Position numbers and translations under genes: made by a program
Assembly (NCBI RefSeq): GCF_050003625.1
Contig: NC_134398.1
Location: 103,418,468 to 103,482,467, forward strand
Length of the DNA stretch: 64,000 bases
DNA from: Haematobia irritans
Taxonomy: Eukaryota > Arthropoda > Insecta > Diptera > Muscidae
Direction of reading: 5' to 3'
The notes under the pieces: generated by a model
Told to the model about the DNA's origin: nothing
Seen by the model: the letters and a program-made list of their open reading frames with translations, nothing else
The model's database searches: none
Part shown: positions 1 to 10,677 of the stretch, piece after piece
Position numbering within the stretch: the stretch's first letter is position 1
Layout of the letters: every line of letters begins with the position of its first letter

Positions 1-15
1 TTGTGGGATATCTAG

Positions 16-694
16 TAGAGGTCTGCACAATTCCATTTGTAAATGCAGAGTACACGTGTACTTGCTACATGAGTACATCTATTTGAGAGAGTCGCAAAAC
101 TATTGGTACACATTTTGATGAACACCAAAAGCCACGAGTAACTTCTTGTTGCTACTCTGATGTCTTCACTACCAACAAACACATATTCTTCTTTCTCTCT
201 TATTGAAGTGTACTCAGAGTGATCACGTCGAGTATGTTGCGAGAACAAAACTTCATAGAGTACTCCATGTACCACGTGCAGTTTCAGAAATACAAAAAAA
301 CAGTTACTCTCCATAATATATGTTTTGGTTTGTTATAAAGAACGGCAAACGTTAAGGTAAGTGTGTGACATACATAAATATATGAAATATGTGATATACA
401 TACATATCTATGATTAATAATAATGGAAAGTTTTGCTTCGCACATAACTGAGAAATACTTGTGGTACCACATGAAGTGAAGAGAATCCATGTTGTATTTT
501 TTTCTCAATTACTTACATTTTTATTGTTCCTTTTTTCGGAACACATATTGTTTCGGATAAGTACTTGGTGGTTTTTGACAAGCAAGTGTTCTCTTCACTT
601 CACTACTTGCGCTCTGAGAGAAAGACAGTGTATGTACTATATTCGACAGCGAATTGCATGCATGTAGTGAAAAGTTATTCGATGCAGACCTCTA
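16..694. mobile_element. hAT-type MITE with 8-bp target duplication
   Basis: The ends are perfect 12-bp inverted repeats, TAGAGGTCTGCA at 16-27 and its complement at 683-694. They are flanked by ATATCTAG (8-15) and ATATCTAC (695-702), an 8-bp target duplication with one mismatch. The YAGAG...TGCA terminus and 8-bp duplication are typical of hAT elements. The interior also folds back imperfectly and has no transposase. It sits inside the RT of the Jockey element: ignoring it, the minus-strand frame reads NQVD-IPHK across the site. Non-autonomous. Confidence 0.75.
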
Positions 695-702
695 ATATCT
701 AC

Positions 703-1905
703 TTGATTCATTTTCAAAGGTGGACAGGTTGCATGATTTAAAGTAAATGTGACATGGGTAGATTTCGACTCATTTGCTTTAATGCGCCAGCCACTCGCAT
801 TTTTCGCATTGCGGTCTACTACCAGTACTGCGGTATCATCAGCAAAAGTTCTAATGAAAGTAGATTCTGATTTAGACAGATCTGATGTAAATAATACATA
901 TAAAAATGGCCCATAACGCTCCCCTGGAGGACGCCCGCTCTAATAGATTTCAGTGTACTCATCTCACCATTCTCTTGTACATAGAATAGTCTATCTTTAA
1001 TATAAGATAAATGAATAATAGTTTATAGGAACAAGTGATTTGACTTTGTATAGTAGGCCATCGTGCCATACTTTGTCAAATGTCTGCGAAATATCTGGAA
1101 ACGCAGATGTACAGTATTGCCCCGATTCAAATGCAAAATTTATTGCCTCCCCCAACGATGTACCTGTTCGATTGTTCCGTGATTCCTCCTGAATCCAAAC
1201 TGATGGTTTTGTATAATGCTATTTTCTTCAATTATTTGCATTAATCTTTTTAGGAAAAGAGTCGCCAGAACTTTAGATAATACTGGCAGTAAACTAAGAT
1301 TTCCCTGCCTTACCAAGTTTTTGAATCATAGAAATTTGTGCAACCTTCCATTGCGGAGATACAAAGTTATAAGTTATACATGCATTAAATATACATGTGA
1401 TCAAATCAATTCCTTCTTTTGGAAGCTCCTTCAGGACATTTGGGGTTATTAAGTCATAACCAGGAGCTTTAGCAAGTTTCAGAGATTTTATAGCTTGTAT
1501 AATTTCGGTCTTAGGGAATTTCTTAATAGGCAAATCGAGTTGATGAGTTTGATCCAAACAAGTTTGAATATATTCTGGTGTTTCTTCATAACTGTTGGGA
1601 GTAAATACATTATACAAATGATCAGCGAATGTTTCTACTTTCTCAGTTTTATTTCTGGTCCATGTGCTATAGCTTTTTCGAACTGGATAAATTGTTTTGT
1701 TGCTCATGTAGTTGGTCCAAGATTGAGAATTTTCTTCGCAATTTGTTCATTTTGTACTGTTTGTAGGACTTTTTTGAGTTCGGACGTATCCTTGTTTGGT
1801 CGACGTTTGTCATAAGGGCATTTGGATAGTTGCCACTGTTTTTTAGCCTTCCTTTTCTCTATTATTTTCCTCTTTACTACATTGGAAAAGTTCGGGGAAT
1901 ATTTG
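703..1905 (-). pseudogene. Reverse transcriptase of Jockey element J1, broken
   Basis: Decayed ORF2 RT. An open stretch at 1294-1707 carries the N-terminal RT region (SLKLAKAPGYDLITPNVLKE, then a QWKVAQISMIQKLGK block). Further on, minus-strand translation shows a damaged GVxQGSVMG motif near 930, FADDTAVLV near 830 (catalytic Asp pair) and a WRIKANESKSTHVTF block near 760. A frameshift follows the QGS motif. The MITE at 16-694 interrupts it. No function is expected. Confidence 0.8.
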
Positions 1906-1991
1906 AAACTAGTCTTGGGCGTTTAATTCCATGCAGCATTTTGAATCACTTGGACGAGATATTTCATACTGACTTGGTATTTAAAATTATT

Positions 1992-2705
1992 TCATACTGA
2001 CTTGGTATTAAAATGCCAATTAGTTTTTTTGTTATGAAGTTTGCATTTATGGTCGTTTGCAATACGTTGTGTATTCAAGGTTAAGAAGACTGGTGAGTGG
2101 ACAGAAGACAAGTCTTCGCTACATACACATTTTACAGATTCAGTAGAAATACCCTTTGAAATACAGAAATCTATCAGATCGGGGAATTTATTTAAATCAG
2201 TAGGCCAATAGGTTGGTGTATATGGAGAAATTGTCTTTAAGTTAAGCTCTTTGACTGCCAAATACAATTGTCTGCCTTTGGGTGTCGTGAGACGTGATCC
2301 CCATAAGGTATGTTTCGCGTTATAGTCGCCACACGAACTTATTTCCAAGAGTTTCTAAGAATGTTATGTATTGGTCTTTTTTAATACTATAGCTTGGTGG
2401 ACTATATACAGAATATATAGGACCTTGTGAACTTTCAACTCTAATATTAGTGGCTTGAATTTCGTCTGAACAATAGTTGTGTTCCGGGTAGTGCTTAATG
2501 GTTTCTTTGATAAGAATTCCTGATCCAACACGCGCTCCCACTCTGGTGCATAGTGTGGTAAAAATTGTATTTTGGAATGGAAAAATAGTGCTTTTCAGTA
2601 AAATGAGTTTCAGATATAAGTAAAATATCCACCTGGTTACATAACAGAAAGTTTTTTATTTCCAACGTATGCTGGGCAAGGCCATTTGTATTCCAAAATC
2701 CATAA
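1992..2705 (-). pseudogene. Endonuclease domain of Jockey element J1 ORF2, broken
   Basis: Minus-strand translation from about 2705 reads WNTNGLAQHTLEIK, then VDILLISETHFTEKHYF, the opening of an APE-type LINE endonuclease that would nick the target site. Fragments at 2320-2541 (GSGILIKETIKHY) and 1992-2348 (CGDYNAKHTLWGS, the catalytic GD-N-KH block, then FPDLIDF) continue it in other frames. At least two frameshifts separate the pieces. Between 1905 and 1992 there is a short direct repeat (tttcatactgacttggtat twice). Confidence 0.8.
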
Positions 2706-2799
2706 GTATTATATGTGTTTCTTTTCTCTTTTGGTGTTTTCTAGGGTTGTAAGGTAAGTTCTGTGCTTATATTCGTAAGCAGATTTGACATTTGTTGCA

Positions 2800-3990
2800 T
2801 AAGCAAGGTTAGATTTTCAGCATATCTTGAATTTCAGACAGTTTGATTAAGTGTTTTGTGTGTTGCTTGATTGGGTTTCAATGCATTGTTGGTTATTTCT
2901 TAGAGAAGATTGGCTTGTAGGAACAGTTGCCTATGTCATACGATCATATTCTTGGAGAGAGATAGTGTTTTGTGTATATTTGTTAATATACCAACCATCC
3001 CTTTTAATTTGCAAGGTGATTACCGTTACAAAGAGTACACTTAACGTATGATTTCTCATGATTTCCAGCACATTTAATACAGACAGGTTTTTTCCTGCAA
3101 TATGATTTAGTATGCCCATATTGTTGGCAGTTTGAACATTGAGGAACAGTTTTTCTTGATTATACTTGATACCAGTTTCGTTACATTATACATTTCTTTA
3201 TTATTAGGTTTGGTGTTTAACACCAATTCAAATAGTCGGTGTGGTTTCTTTGTATAACGGCTTTTTATATTCCAGATATTCAATACTTCATGTCCCAGTG
3301 CAAAAAGCTCATCCTTGAGTTGTTGTATATCAACTGAGGAATGCATGTTTCTCAGGATTACTTCGAATCCTCTCTTAATCTTTGGTTTGTAAGTGTAAAA
3401 TTCAGTATTTTTAAGGACTAACCCTTGGATTATCTTTTTATAAGTAGACCCCTGTGGCAGTATCTTGACCTGCTCATTACGTAGAGCTATGATTTCAAAT
3501 TGGTCAGGTACAGTTTGGGATAAAAGTGTTATTAAAGGTTGAATATTTGAGACATGTTCAACGAAAATAGTTGGTGGTTTTGAATTGGTTGAGTTTCTGA
3601 CGAAGTTTTCATTTTGAGTTTCATCTTCCCTGTCTTCAATATCTAGAACTGCAAATTGGTTTGATTGCAGGTCTTTACTTAACCAATATGTATTTTCAGT
3701 GGCAGGTTTTTTATTATTATTTGCTTTTTAACAGTTTTCCATTCATTCGAGGCGGATTCCAACTCTCTATCCGTATTTCTTGGTAGTTTTTGGTTTTCAT
3801 TTTCAAAGTGACCTACTTCATGTTGAAGTTCGTCTTCATCTGTCTCGTACGATTTATTTTGTTGTTTTTTTAAACAGACAACATCGTGTTGCAATTGAAT
3901 ACATAATCTTTCATATTTCTCGTTTCGTAGTGTTAGTTCGGCATTTGCCTTTTCTAATTCTTGAAGCTTATTTAAGCAAAAGGGCCAATG
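2800..3990 (-). pseudogene. ORF1 (gag-like) of Jockey element J1, broken
   Basis: Nucleic-acid-binding ORF1 relic. Around 3145-3010 the minus strand encodes two clustered zinc knuckles, CSNCQQYGHTKSYC and CIKCAGNH then CTLCNGNHLAN, the usual Jockey gag signature. Upstream (3346-3107) is a region with HSSVDIQQLKDELFALGHEV, typical of the sequence before the knuckles. The N-terminal part (about 3970-3679) is rich in Leu, Glu and Lys and looks coiled-coil (LQELEKANAELTLRNEKYE). Several frameshifts and stops. Confidence 0.75.
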
Positions 3991-4038
3991 GTGTTTCTAT
4001 GTGTTGTTTCACCGCTTTCATAACGACCAAGATCTGAC

Positions 4039-4070
4039 ATTCTTATTCAACCGTCGAACGGAACGGACGT
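4039..4070 (+). promoter_or_regulatory. Possible internal initiator plus downstream promoter element of LOA-1
   Basis: The element starts at CATTC, close to an insect initiator, and GGACGT lies at 4065-4070, about 27 bases downstream. That matches the RGWYVT downstream promoter element, one base off the ideal +28 spacing. LINEs of flies commonly use internal Inr/DPE promoters. No transcript evidence is available. Confidence 0.35.
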
Positions 4071-4146
4071 GTTTTTTAATAGCGGATAAAATCATCGTAA
4101 TAAGTACCTACTACGAATTTCAAGTGTGGTGGGATATTAGGCCACC

Positions 4147-5350
4147 ATGCAGAGAAATTCAAAGACATCCACTGGGTTGCTAACTTCAGGGCCCAGTGGA
4201 CGGGTATCGACTGGAGTTATAAATTTGGGCAATGACCAAGAGTTAGGCCCAATTAGTCGACCTGTAGACGGGTCGACAGGTGGCGACAATTTGACAAGTC
4301 GGACCTTTTCCAAGGTAACGGCATCAAAAGGAGGTAATCCCTCACGAAAGAGATTCAAAGAACGCAGAAATGCTTTGTTTATCCTAAAGAAATTAGGATC
4401 AGTCGACCCAAGCACGTTGTCGGCTAAACAAAGCGATTCCTTAAAATGGGCTCAAGGAATTCTTGAGGCTGGAAAAAGGGAACGATCACCGGATGAGCTG
4501 CCATCCTCCAAAAGGGATCAACGATCGTTTGCCTCAGTTGCTAAAGACAGCCTTGTGATGGCTATCATAAATAAAGGAGCATTGGACGGTATGGTTCCAA
4601 AGCAAAAATGGGGGGAAATTGAGAATGCTTTGTCTGGCGTCTACTCACAGGTGCTGGAAAAGTTTCCCGGCCCAGATCCTCGACACCAAGAGGCTGGTTG
4701 GTATCAAGGACGATTTAAGCTAGTCGCATTTGAGGACCAGAGGTCTATAGAATGTTTTAAAGCTGCTCTGATACTAATTGGTGAAGTTTGGGAAGGAGCT
4801 GCTCTAGAGTTAGTCGAGAAGAAAGACATACCGGCTAGACCAAGAGCACATGCGTGGATACCTGCAAACCCTCCTGACCCTGAATCTATTTTAAATAGAC
4901 TGAAACAATGCAATCCAGATCTTCCAACAGCTGATTGGAAGGTTGGCCGTTTGGATGAAGTGGATGGGCCAAGACGGCATGCAGTGTTTATATTGAACAC
5001 TCAGTCTTTGCCACATCTAGCAAAGTCCCAGGGCCGTGTATGTTATGGCTTTCATTATATCCAAATGAAGGTGTAAAATGGACAAGCCTCTGTCTGAATC
5101 AGAAGTAAGCGGATCCTCTTGCGAAGTCGAGGGGGATACCAAGACATTTGAAGACATGGATAGATACCGTATGCGTGAGGAGGCTTCTACTGCCTCAGAA
5201 CTCACCAAAGTTGAACCTATGGTTATTGCGAGAGTCACCGATATCTCTGAAGAGGACATTCTTGATGACTCGATTGAAGCGGCTGATGTGACGGTTGTTG
5301 AAAATCTCGATGGTCCTACGGATCCTCCAGATAAATCTTCATCATTGTAA
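4147..5350 (+). pseudogene. LOA-1 ORF1 (gag-like), split by one small deletion
   Basis: Opens with ATG in a strong context (gccaccATG). The first open stretch (4147-5076, 309 residues) has a basic N-terminal half and a C-terminal domain resembling the DUF4780 type in insect LINE ORF1s: FKLVAFEDQRSIECFKAAL, then WIPANPPDPESIL, ADWKVGRLDE and HAVFILN. No zinc knuckle is seen. It stops after FHYIQMKV, where the copies at 42973 and 53400 read on through about 35 further bases, so a small deletion shifted the frame. The acidic tail (5078-5350) ends PPDKSSSL and overlaps the start of ORF2. Probably an RNA chaperone; the DUF assignment is from memory. Confidence 0.75.
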
Positions 5351-8300
5351 GGCTGCATGTGCTGCCTTAAAAGTTCTCCTGATGAAAGGGGACATAGATA
5401 TAGTTCTTATTCAAGAACCATATGTTTATAAAAACAAAATATGTGAATTAAGTACTCCGGGGTTCAAACTATTGCAGTATACTGGTAATGATGTAAATCG
5501 AGCCTGTATAATGGCTAAAAACGAGCTCAACTTGTTTCTGCTTCCTTCAATGTGCAATACAGACACTGTCGTTGCAAGTTTAGAAATAGCCAAATGCAAA
5601 TATTGGGTATCTTCGGTCTACATGGGACATGACAGGGAGATGCCTCCATATGCCGTTAAGACCTTAGTGGAGGAGTCACTGAAAACAGGGACGAAACTCA
5701 TTATGGGATGCGATGCGAATGCACATCATAGTATATGGGGAAGTAGTGATACTAATGCAAGGGGAGAGTCGCTAATAGAGTTTATTTTGCGTACTAATCT
5801 GGTAGTTTGCAACAAGGGAGATGTCCCAACCTTTGTCACTAAAAACAGGCAAGAGGTTTTGGGCATCACCTTGGCCTCGCAAGAACTGAATGAAATGATA
5901 TCTGAGTGGCAGGTTTTAAGTGAACACAGCTTCTCAGATCATCGCTACATCAGTTTTAAATTTGATGTTCATATCACCAAGATCATATTTCCGCCAAATG
6001 TTAGGAAAGCTGACTGGAATAGGTATAGGGAATCGTTCAATATGATGATACCGGAAATAACAGAGACAAATATGAGAAATGTGCAAGATATCGAACACGC
6101 AGTGGAGCGGATTACTAAGGCCTTCAACATCTCACTGAAAGCTGCATGCCCTAGAGGAAAGCCAAGGGGGAAACATCGACCACCATGGTGGTCTACGGAA
6201 ATAAGTAATATGAGGAAATCCTGCAGGAAGCTCTTTAACAAGGCAAAGTCCACCAGAGCCCCTGAGGACTGGGACGCTTACAAGAAGAATCTGAGAGGAT
6301 ACAAGCGAGAACTGAGAAAGGCTCAGCATAACTCTTGGAATGCTTACTGCAGCAGTATTGAGAATACGTCCGAGGCTTCCAGACTACGGAAGGTTCTAGT
6401 ATCCACCAACTCCGCTCCAGGTTTCATTAAAACATCGGAGGGCAATTGGACAACGTCCAGTGAGGAGACGCTGGAGGTACTATTGGACACACATTTCCCT
6501 GGAAATCAGACGGTTGAACCATGTACTGGCGGTGCCACAGTTGCTCAGCGGTCGTTTCCTGTCGAGGACATTGTATCGGAAACTAGAATAAGATGGGCGC
6601 TAAATAGCTTTGGACCATTCAAATCCCCTGGACCTGATGGAATTACTCCGGCGGAGTTACAAGCTGTAACTGACAAAATTATCCCCTGGTTGTCGGTGAT
6701 ATATAAAGGATGTATCAACTTATCATATATCCCAGGAAAGTGGAGGGAAACAAAAGTCGTTTTCATACCTAAAGCGGGAAAAGCCTCTCACTCGAGGGCG
6801 AAGGATTTCCGACCAATCAGCTTATCCTCATTCCTACTTAAGACTCTGGAGAGGATGATAGATATTTATCTTAGAACTAGCATCGATTCAAGTTTGTTCT
6901 CGAAACGACAGCATGCATACTCGAAGGGCAGGTCTACTGAGACCGCACTACATGAACTAGTCAGCTTTGTTGAAAGCTCACTATCTGTCAAAGAATACAC
7001 AATCGTGGCGTTTCTAGACATCGAAGGGGCGTTCAATAATGTCCATCCGAGCTCGATATTAAATGGACTGACAACTCTGAATGTTGATCCATGTATACTC
7101 AGGCTGTTAGACGAACTGCTAATGAAGAGACGTATTTCAGCCACACTAGGACAAGCAAACATACAAAAGTATGTGAACAGAGGCACTCCCCAAGGAGGAG
7201 TTCTATCACCTCTTCTTTGGAATGTTGCTATAAATAGCCTTCTGGTTACTCTAGAAAAAGAAAGGATAAAAGTGGTGGCATACGCAGATGATGTAGCTCT
7301 GGCAGTCAGGGGAAAATTCCCATCCACAATCAGAGATATTATTCAGAGGGCCCTCCGGATGACTGAACAATGGGCGAAAGACAATGGTCTTGGGGTAAAT
7401 CCTGCAAAGACAGAATTAGTCATGTACTGCAAAGATCGCAAAACTCCCACGGTTAGGCCTATTTCCTTAGGGGGTATTGAAATTCCCTTTGGTGATTGTG
7501 CAAAATACCTTGGCGTTATTTTGGACAGGAAGCTGAACTTTAAGATTAATATTGAAGAAAGGGCGAGGAAAGCAACGGTAGCTTTATACTCGTGCAAAAA
7601 GGCAATAGGAAAAAAGTGGGGACTAAAACCAAAAATTGTGCATTGGCTATACACGGCAGTGGTTAGACCTATAATGCTATATGGTGTTGTAGTCTGGTGG
7701 CCGGCACTTCAGAAACCGACTGGTTTAGATAAAGTTCAGCGTATGGCGTGTTTGTGTATTTCAGGCGCATTCAGCAAGACAGGAACAAATTCCCTTAATG
7801 TCATGATGCATCTATTGCCTTTAGACATTTTGGCCAAACAGTCAGCTGCAACAACGGCTGTGCGGTTGCGCGAACTATCGCTGTGGTCGGAAAATGGTTA
7901 CGGTCACAGTTCTGTCCTCAAAATAATGTCAGATGTGCCTAACGTAGTGGATTACACTTTGGCGAGTCCACTTTTCGACAAAAAGTTTGAGACTTTAATC
8001 CCCAACAGTGAGGCGTGGTGCACACATACCCCGGGGAATAAAGAATATATAGATTTCTACACTGATGGCTCCAAATTGGATGGACAAGTGGGTTTCGGAG
8101 TATATTCTAATGATCTGGAACTTCAAATAGCGAAAAGATTACCTAATCACTGTAGTGTTTTTCAGGCTGAAATATTAGCAATAAGAGAGGTGGCGAATTG
8201 GCTGAGAAGTAATGTTCCAAAAAATGTGGGCATTAATATATACTCAGACAGTCAACCTGCAATAAAATCCTTGGACTCTGTGTTCCTCAACTCGAAAACG

Positions 8301-8900
8301 GCCATCGATTGCCGCAAATCTCTCAATGAGATGACTGAGCAGTACAATATTCACCTAATATGGGTGCCTGGCCATAGGAACATTCCGGGGAACTGCGAAG
8401 CGGATGAGTTGGCAAGGCTAGGGACTACCTTACATATTCCAGGGGAACTAGAATTTGTTGGTATGCCCCTAGCTACCTGCAAGCTCATGCTGCGTGAGAA
8501 GGCTGTTATGATGGCAAATGTTCGATGGGAGAATTGCAAGGGTTGTAACGACACCAAGCAAATATGGCCCCATTTCAACTTAAACCGCACACTAGATATG
8601 CTAATGTTCTCGAGACGTCAGGTATCACTCCTGATATCTGCTATAACGGGTCGCTGCCTGATAGGAGATTTTGCAAAAACTATTGGCGCGAAGTATAATG
8701 ACTATTGTATGAGCTGTCATGATGCGGAGGAAAAAGAATCAATTAAACACCTCTTGTGTGAGTGTCCTGCATTTTGTGTAAAGCGCAAGCAACTTTTAGG
8801 AGCATATAGCTTCAGATTACTGGCGGATCTGGAAAACGTTAACTTAAGCAGTCTGCTAATATTTTTGGAACAATCTGGTTGGTTCAACAAAGAAAAATAA
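5310..8900 (+). CDS. LOA-1 ORF2: endonuclease, reverse transcriptase, RNase H
   Basis: An unbroken 1196-codon frame that could code the machinery for target-primed reverse transcription. The ATG at 5310 (MVLRILQINLHHC) is chosen because ILQINLHH is the usual opening of these endonucleases. Endonuclease motifs: QEPYVY (about residue 36), DANAHHSIWG (135) and SDHRYI (209). RT motifs: GPDGITPAE, GTPQGGVLSPLLW (about 624) and AYADDVAL (about 657, catalytic DD). RNase H: FYTDGSK (about 917), AEILAIRE, YSDSQPA and WVPGHRNIPGNCEADELA. A C-terminal CMSCH...HLLCECPAF knuckle is present. It overlaps ORF1 by 41 bases in the +1 frame. Whether it is active is unknown. Confidence 0.9.
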   Translation: MVLRILQINLHHCKAACAALKVLLMKGDIDIVLIQEPYVYKNKICELSTPGFKLLQYTGNDVNRACIMAKNELNLFLLPSMCNTDTVVASLEIAKCKYWVSSVYMGHDREMPPYAVKTLVEESLKTGTKLIMGCDANAHHSIWGSSDTNARGESLIEFILRTNLVVCNKGDVPTFVTKNRQEVLGITLASQELNEMISEWQVLSEHSFSDHRYISFKFDVHITKIIFPPNVRKADWNRYRESFNMMIPEITETNMRNVQDIEHAVERITKAFNISLKAACPRGKPRGKHRPPWWSTEISNMRKSCRKLFNKAKSTRAPEDWDAYKKNLRGYKRELRKAQHNSWNAYCSSIENTSEASRLRKVLVSTNSAPGFIKTSEGNWTTSSEETLEVLLDTHFPGNQTVEPCTGGATVAQRSFPVEDIVSETRIRWALNSFGPFKSPGPDGITPAELQAVTDKIIPWLSVIYKGCINLSYIPGKWRETKVVFIPKAGKASHSRAKDFRPISLSSFLLKTLERMIDIYLRTSIDSSLFSKRQHAYSKGRSTETALHELVSFVESSLSVKEYTIVAFLDIEGAFNNVHPSSILNGLTTLNVDPCILRLLDELLMKRRISATLGQANIQKYVNRGTPQGGVLSPLLWNVAINSLLVTLEKERIKVVAYADDVALAVRGKFPSTIRDIIQRALRMTEQWAKDNGLGVNPAKTELVMYCKDRKTPTVRPISLGGIEIPFGDCAKYLGVILDRKLNFKINIEERARKATVALYSCKKAIGKKWGLKPKIVHWLYTAVVRPIMLYGVVVWWPALQKPTGLDKVQRMACLCISGAFSKTGTNSLNVMMHLLPLDILAKQSAATTAVRLRELSLWSENGYGHSSVLKIMSDVPNVVDYTLASPLFDKKFETLIPNSEAWCTHTPGNKEYIDFYTDGSKLDGQVGFGVYSNDLELQIAKRLPNHCSVFQAEILAIREVANWLRSNVPKNVGINIYSDSQPAIKSLDSVFLNSKTAIDCRKSLNEMTEQYNIHLIWVPGHRNIPGNCEADELARLGTTLHIPGELEFVGMPLATCKLMLREKAVMMANVRWENCKGCNDTKQIWPHFNLNRTLDMLMFSRRQVSLLISAITGRCLIGDFAKTIGAKYNDYCMSCHDAEEKESIKHLLCECPAFCVKRKQLLGAYSFRLLADLENVNLSSLLIFLEQSGWFNKEK

Positions 8901-9037
8901 TCAAGAAGGTTCAGCGGTTAAAACTAGAAGTGCCCATATGTAATAGGTACTTTTAGTTAATGTGGTATCACAATGGACTGAATAGTCTAAGTGAGCCTGA
9001 ATCTTAATCGGGCTGCCACTTTAACCTAACCTAACCT
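8901..9037 (+). other. LOA-1 3' UTR with TAACC-repeat tail
   Basis: Between the ORF2 stop and the target duplication. It contains the conserved block gtggtatcacaatggactga, then gtctaagtgagcctg and gggctgccac, and ends in repeated CCTAA units. The same tail ends LOA-B (24070) and LOA-3 (46935), and a diverged version ends the short retroposon at 27883. It is likely the RT recognition site. Confidence 0.75.
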
Positions 9038-9048
9038 AAGATCTGACA

Positions 9049-9290
9049 CAGGGTGACTCATATCGTTAAAAATGTATTCGGTGTTTATCTAAGATACACA
9101 TCAATACGCACGGCATTACCCACCCACAAATCTTGAATGTTACTCTTCGGTACAACTCTGTTCAATATGGTGTATTGCAGATGCAACTGAACAACCACTA
9201 TTTTGAGAGAAACGACCAGATGATACTGTAAATAATATAAACAATGTATCCAGCTGGTGTTTCCATTATCCGCCTCTTTCAAGTGAATTT
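9049..9290 (-). mobile_element. 5' end of Jockey element J1 beyond the LOA-1 insertion
   Basis: Joining 9049 to 4039 across LOA-1 gives continuous sequence. On the minus strand it reads QILVVMKAVKQHIETPLALLL, leading after one frameshift into the coiled-coil start of J1 ORF1. The remainder to about 9290 would be J1 5' UTR. The outer boundary is approximate; a poly-T/A-rich stretch follows at 9285-9305. Confidence 0.55.
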
Positions 9291-9539
9291 ATTATTTTTT
9301 TTTTGCCTTTTTCTTCGGGGTTTTTGGCAAATAAAATAATAGAATATGAATATGAACAAAACTCACCGCCGACAAAGTTAACAATACAGTGAAGAGATGC
9401 TCCAGAGGGTCACGCCTCCAATAAAACGACCCGTCACTAACAATCAACGCTTTAAACAGTGGTATTTTTGTGAATTTGTGGCAGCATAAACAAACACGTC
9501 CTTCCGGTAAGCCTGAATTTCATTGAATCCAAAAGCTTC

Positions 9540-10677
9540 AACACAGTTTTGACCTTAGCGGCACCAAATCCGCCCAGCGACATGGAATATGAAGACTTGA
9601 TAAAACTGCATGAAGCTCATCGGCCTCCAAAGCAAAACGTCGTGGTTGTCCAGCATCAAGTTTTAAGTAAGTACCAAAAAGAGGACCGGACTATAGCAGA
9701 ATACGTTGCATCGCTACGTATGGACATAGCCGATTGCGGATTTGCATACCAATGCCAAGTCCATTGCGGATATTTTCCTACGCGCACAGTTCATATGTGG
9801 CATAAAAAACAACGGCTTTCGAGAAAAATTGCTTCAAAGTACAGAGCAATTACCAGAATTTAACAATGTGACAAAAGTTATTGCATTAGAAGCAACACAA
9901 AGAAATTCAAAAGAGCTCGCCCATTACCAACATTTACCATCGACATCAATTGAGATTTGACTTTAAGGAATTGGGTTTAGATGAACTTTGCTTGAGGTGT
10001 GGTAAAGACAATCATTACACTAAAGATTGTAAATGCAACAAGTATAACCTCAATACAATGCAAAAAACTGGTCACGTTGTGAACGTGTGCGTGAAGTCAA
10101 GGATGAAAAGGGGGAAACAACAGCAAACACATCAAATCAAGTTCTCGAATACGGTGTCCTAAATAGAAATTTGACAAAATAATTCGAACAACTGAGATCA
10201 ATTCTACGCCACAATCGATATTCAAGGTTAAGTTTAAAGTGGACACAGGTTCAGGATTTACATTTTTACCACGTAGCAAATTTAGCTAACTAAAAGTCAA
10301 CATTCCGCTATTACCAATAAATATTTCGTTTAAGTCTTATACTCAAGACAAAGTGAATCAAGAATTGGTTCAATTGGAGTCAGCAGCAATTATCGAAAAA
10401 AATTGAAACCAGTGACTGGAGTTCACCCCTAGTTGTGATTCCTAAAGCGGATGGAGGAATAAGGCTGTGTGTTAACTACAAAGTCGGAGTCAATGAGCAT
10501 CTTGTAGAATTGAAGATATTCTAACACCTTACGAGATTCGAGATTCTTCTGCAAACTTGACTTATTTAAAGCCTACTTACATGTACCTGTCGATGAAGAA
10601 TCCAGCCGAATACAAACAATGTCAACTCACCCAGGGATAAAAACGTCACCAACGGAGTTCAACCGGATCATAATGAG
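9540..10677 (+). pseudogene. Decayed Ty3/gypsy gag, protease and RT fragment
   Basis: Fragments of an LTR retrotransposon. 9549-9863 and 9742-9960 carry a capsid-type gag (DRTIAEYVASLRMDIADCGF; then FICGIKNNGFREKLLQ in the next frame). 9950-10162 has a zinc knuckle pair beginning CLRCGKDNHYTKDC. About 10235-10290 encodes the protease active site VDTGSGFTFLPRSKF. It then jumps at 10350 straight into RT sequence (KVNQELVQLESA, LCVNYK, VEDILT-like). The 110 bases of pre-RT sequence kept at 16284-16398 are missing here, so this copy has a deletion. It ends at 10677 against a Tc1 fragment. No LTRs found. Confidence 0.75.

Larger units (their letters stand above)
1..4039 (-). mobile_element. Jockey-type LINE (J1), interrupted, runs off the window start
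   Basis: A degenerate non-LTR retrotransposon on the minus strand. Reading from high to low coordinates it shows an ORF1 with zinc knuckles (about 3990-2800), an apurinic-type endonuclease (about 2705-1992) and a reverse transcriptase (about 1905-703). The RT continues beyond position 1 after a MITE at 16-694. Its 5' end lies at about 9049-9290, on the far side of the LOA element inserted at 4040. Stops and frameshifts are present in every ORF, so it is dead. The Jockey assignment rests on the gag knuckle pattern and the endonuclease opening (WNTNGL, then ISETHFT). It could be a related Jockey-superfamily clade. Confidence 0.8.
4040..9037 (+). mobile_element. Full-length LOA-type LINE (LOA-1)
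   Basis: A nearly intact non-LTR retrotransposon flanked by an 11-bp target duplication, AAGATCTGACA at 4029-4039 and 9038-9048. It has a short 5' UTR, an ORF1, an ORF2 with endonuclease, RT and RNase H, and a 3' UTR ending in TAACC repeats instead of poly(A). An RNase H after the RT and the TAACC tail fit the LOA/I group. It is inserted in the 5' part of Jockey element J1. ORF2 is open, but ORF1 is interrupted at 5074. Four more copies of this family lie at 14907, 20961, 42133 and 52461. Confidence 0.9.

Noticed and set aside
4137..4415. Minus-strand ORFs opposite LOA genes (4137-4415, 5017-5358, 6866-7327, 44904-45530 and similar)
   Set aside because: They recur at the same place in every LOA copy and mirror the sense ORFs; no independent domain. 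Shadows of the real genes.
7343..7654. Possible antisense gene across LOA RT
   Set aside because: Its openness follows from the codon content of ORF2; broken in the other LOA copies.
9024..9037. Telomere-like CCTAA repeats
   Set aside because: They end every complete LOA copy just before the target duplication; this is the LINE tail and not telomeric DNA.
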